A stretch of 64,000 bases of DNA, from contig JACKLQ010000001.1 of NCBI GenBank assembly GCA_024235835.1, positions 310,001 through 374,000 on the forward strand, read 5' to 3'. Under the pieces are notes generated by a model. It saw only the letters and a program-made list of their open reading frames with translations, ran no database searches and had not been told where the DNA came from. The position numbers and the translations under genes were made by a program. The DNA comes from Thiobacillus sp. (GTDB taxonomy: Bacteria > Pseudomonadota > Gammaproteobacteria > Burkholderiales > Thiobacillaceae). Shown here one piece after another: positions 63,762 to 64,000 of this stretch. Positions within the stretch are counted from its first letter, which is position 1, and each line of letters opens with the position of its first letter.

Positions 63762-64000
63762 ATGCACTGGGCTGCCCCCCACTTTGCCTGGTTCCTGTTG
63801 CTGGCCCTGCCCGTGGCTGTCCTGATGCGTCGCGCCGGCCACAGGCGGGCTCAGGCACTGCAACAGCTCAGGGGGCCAGGGGAAGCCATGTCCGGAAAGG
63901 ATCGGGTCCGTCCAGGAATGGGCCTCGCCCTTCGGATGGTCGCCTTCCTGCTGCTCGTCGCCGCCCTGTGCCGCCCTCAATGGGGTCAGGAGGTCACTGA
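63762..64000 (+). CDS. BatB-like VWA protein, N-terminal part (cut by window end)
   Basis: 79 codons visible, open to the window end. MHWAAPHFAWFLLLALPVAVLMRR is a first membrane helix, and LALRMVAFLLLVAALCRPQWG continuing QEVT matches the second helix and 'RPQWG' approach to the VWA domain seen in BatA/BatB. The VWA domain itself lies beyond the window. Confidence 0.75.
   Translation, partial: MHWAAPHFAWFLLLALPVAVLMRRAGHRRAQALQQLRGPGEAMSGKDRVRPGMGLALRMVAFLLLVAALCRPQWGQEVT

Overview
The window is GC-rich, tightly packed bacterial DNA with operons running on both strands. The best fit is a betaproteobacterium of the Rhodocyclales/Nitrosomonadales type. That view rests on the gene order rpsB-tsf-pyrH-frr-uppS-cdsA-dxr-rseP-bamA-skp-lpxD-fabZ-lpxA-lpxB-rnhB, a DapC/DapD lysine branch, HDOD, PilZ and flagellar-motor genes, and an SMC condensin rather than MukB. 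This placement is inference from gene content; there is no rRNA in the window and I saw no tRNA.

Layout. 1-6.4 kb (+): end of a solute-binding protein translationally coupled to a five-PAS hybrid histidine kinase, then an orphan 2-oxoglutarate dehydrogenase E2-like gene. 6.5-17.3 kb (-): a small secreted protein, a chemoreceptor with a sigma-28-like promoter, a fused 5-oxoprolinase (HyuA-HyuB), two paralogous HDOD proteins, and dapD, a small secreted protein and dapC. 17.3-18.6 kb (+): a DMT exporter and a VOC protein. 18.7-20.5 kb (-): a PilZ-like protein and a D-ribulose-kinase-like FGGY kinase, flanked by two copies of the same hairpin repeat. 20.7-26.5 kb looks accessory: a MazEF-type and a YefM/YoeB-type toxin-antitoxin pair, each with a clear palindromic operator, a lipoprotein, a TauD-like dioxygenase behind an FNR/DNR-like box, and a broken duplicate of a patatin gene abutting a frameshifted IS30-family element, with the intact patatin gene beyond it. 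26.6-30.6 kb: queF (-) and smc (+), divergent.

30.7-49.2 kb is one very long leftward run: rpsB to rnhB (translation, isoprenoid, phospholipid, lipid A and outer-membrane assembly) continuing into motA-motB, a membrane-anchored methyltransferase and a third HDOD protein. 49.3-50.7 kb is rarA. 50.9-60.0 kb (+) is an eleven-gene secretion cluster with T2SS-type GspG, GspF and GspE but an assembly platform that resembles PilM/N/O/P, a lipoprotein TPR-secretin, and three further pseudopilins. 60.2-64.0 kb (+) is a MoxR/DUF58/DUF4381/BatA/BatB cluster cut by the window end.

The most unusual theme is repeated DNA that has become protein-coding. Several short repeat families (GC-rich palindromes and degenerate heptanucleotide arrays) sit in gene junctions and also in frame inside genes: three different ones in the 5-oxoprolinase gene, one in the SMC hinge region, and heptamer arrays that supply the N-terminus of LpxB, the start region of RnhB and the leader peptide of a pseudopilin. 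I found no CRISPR array or defence island.
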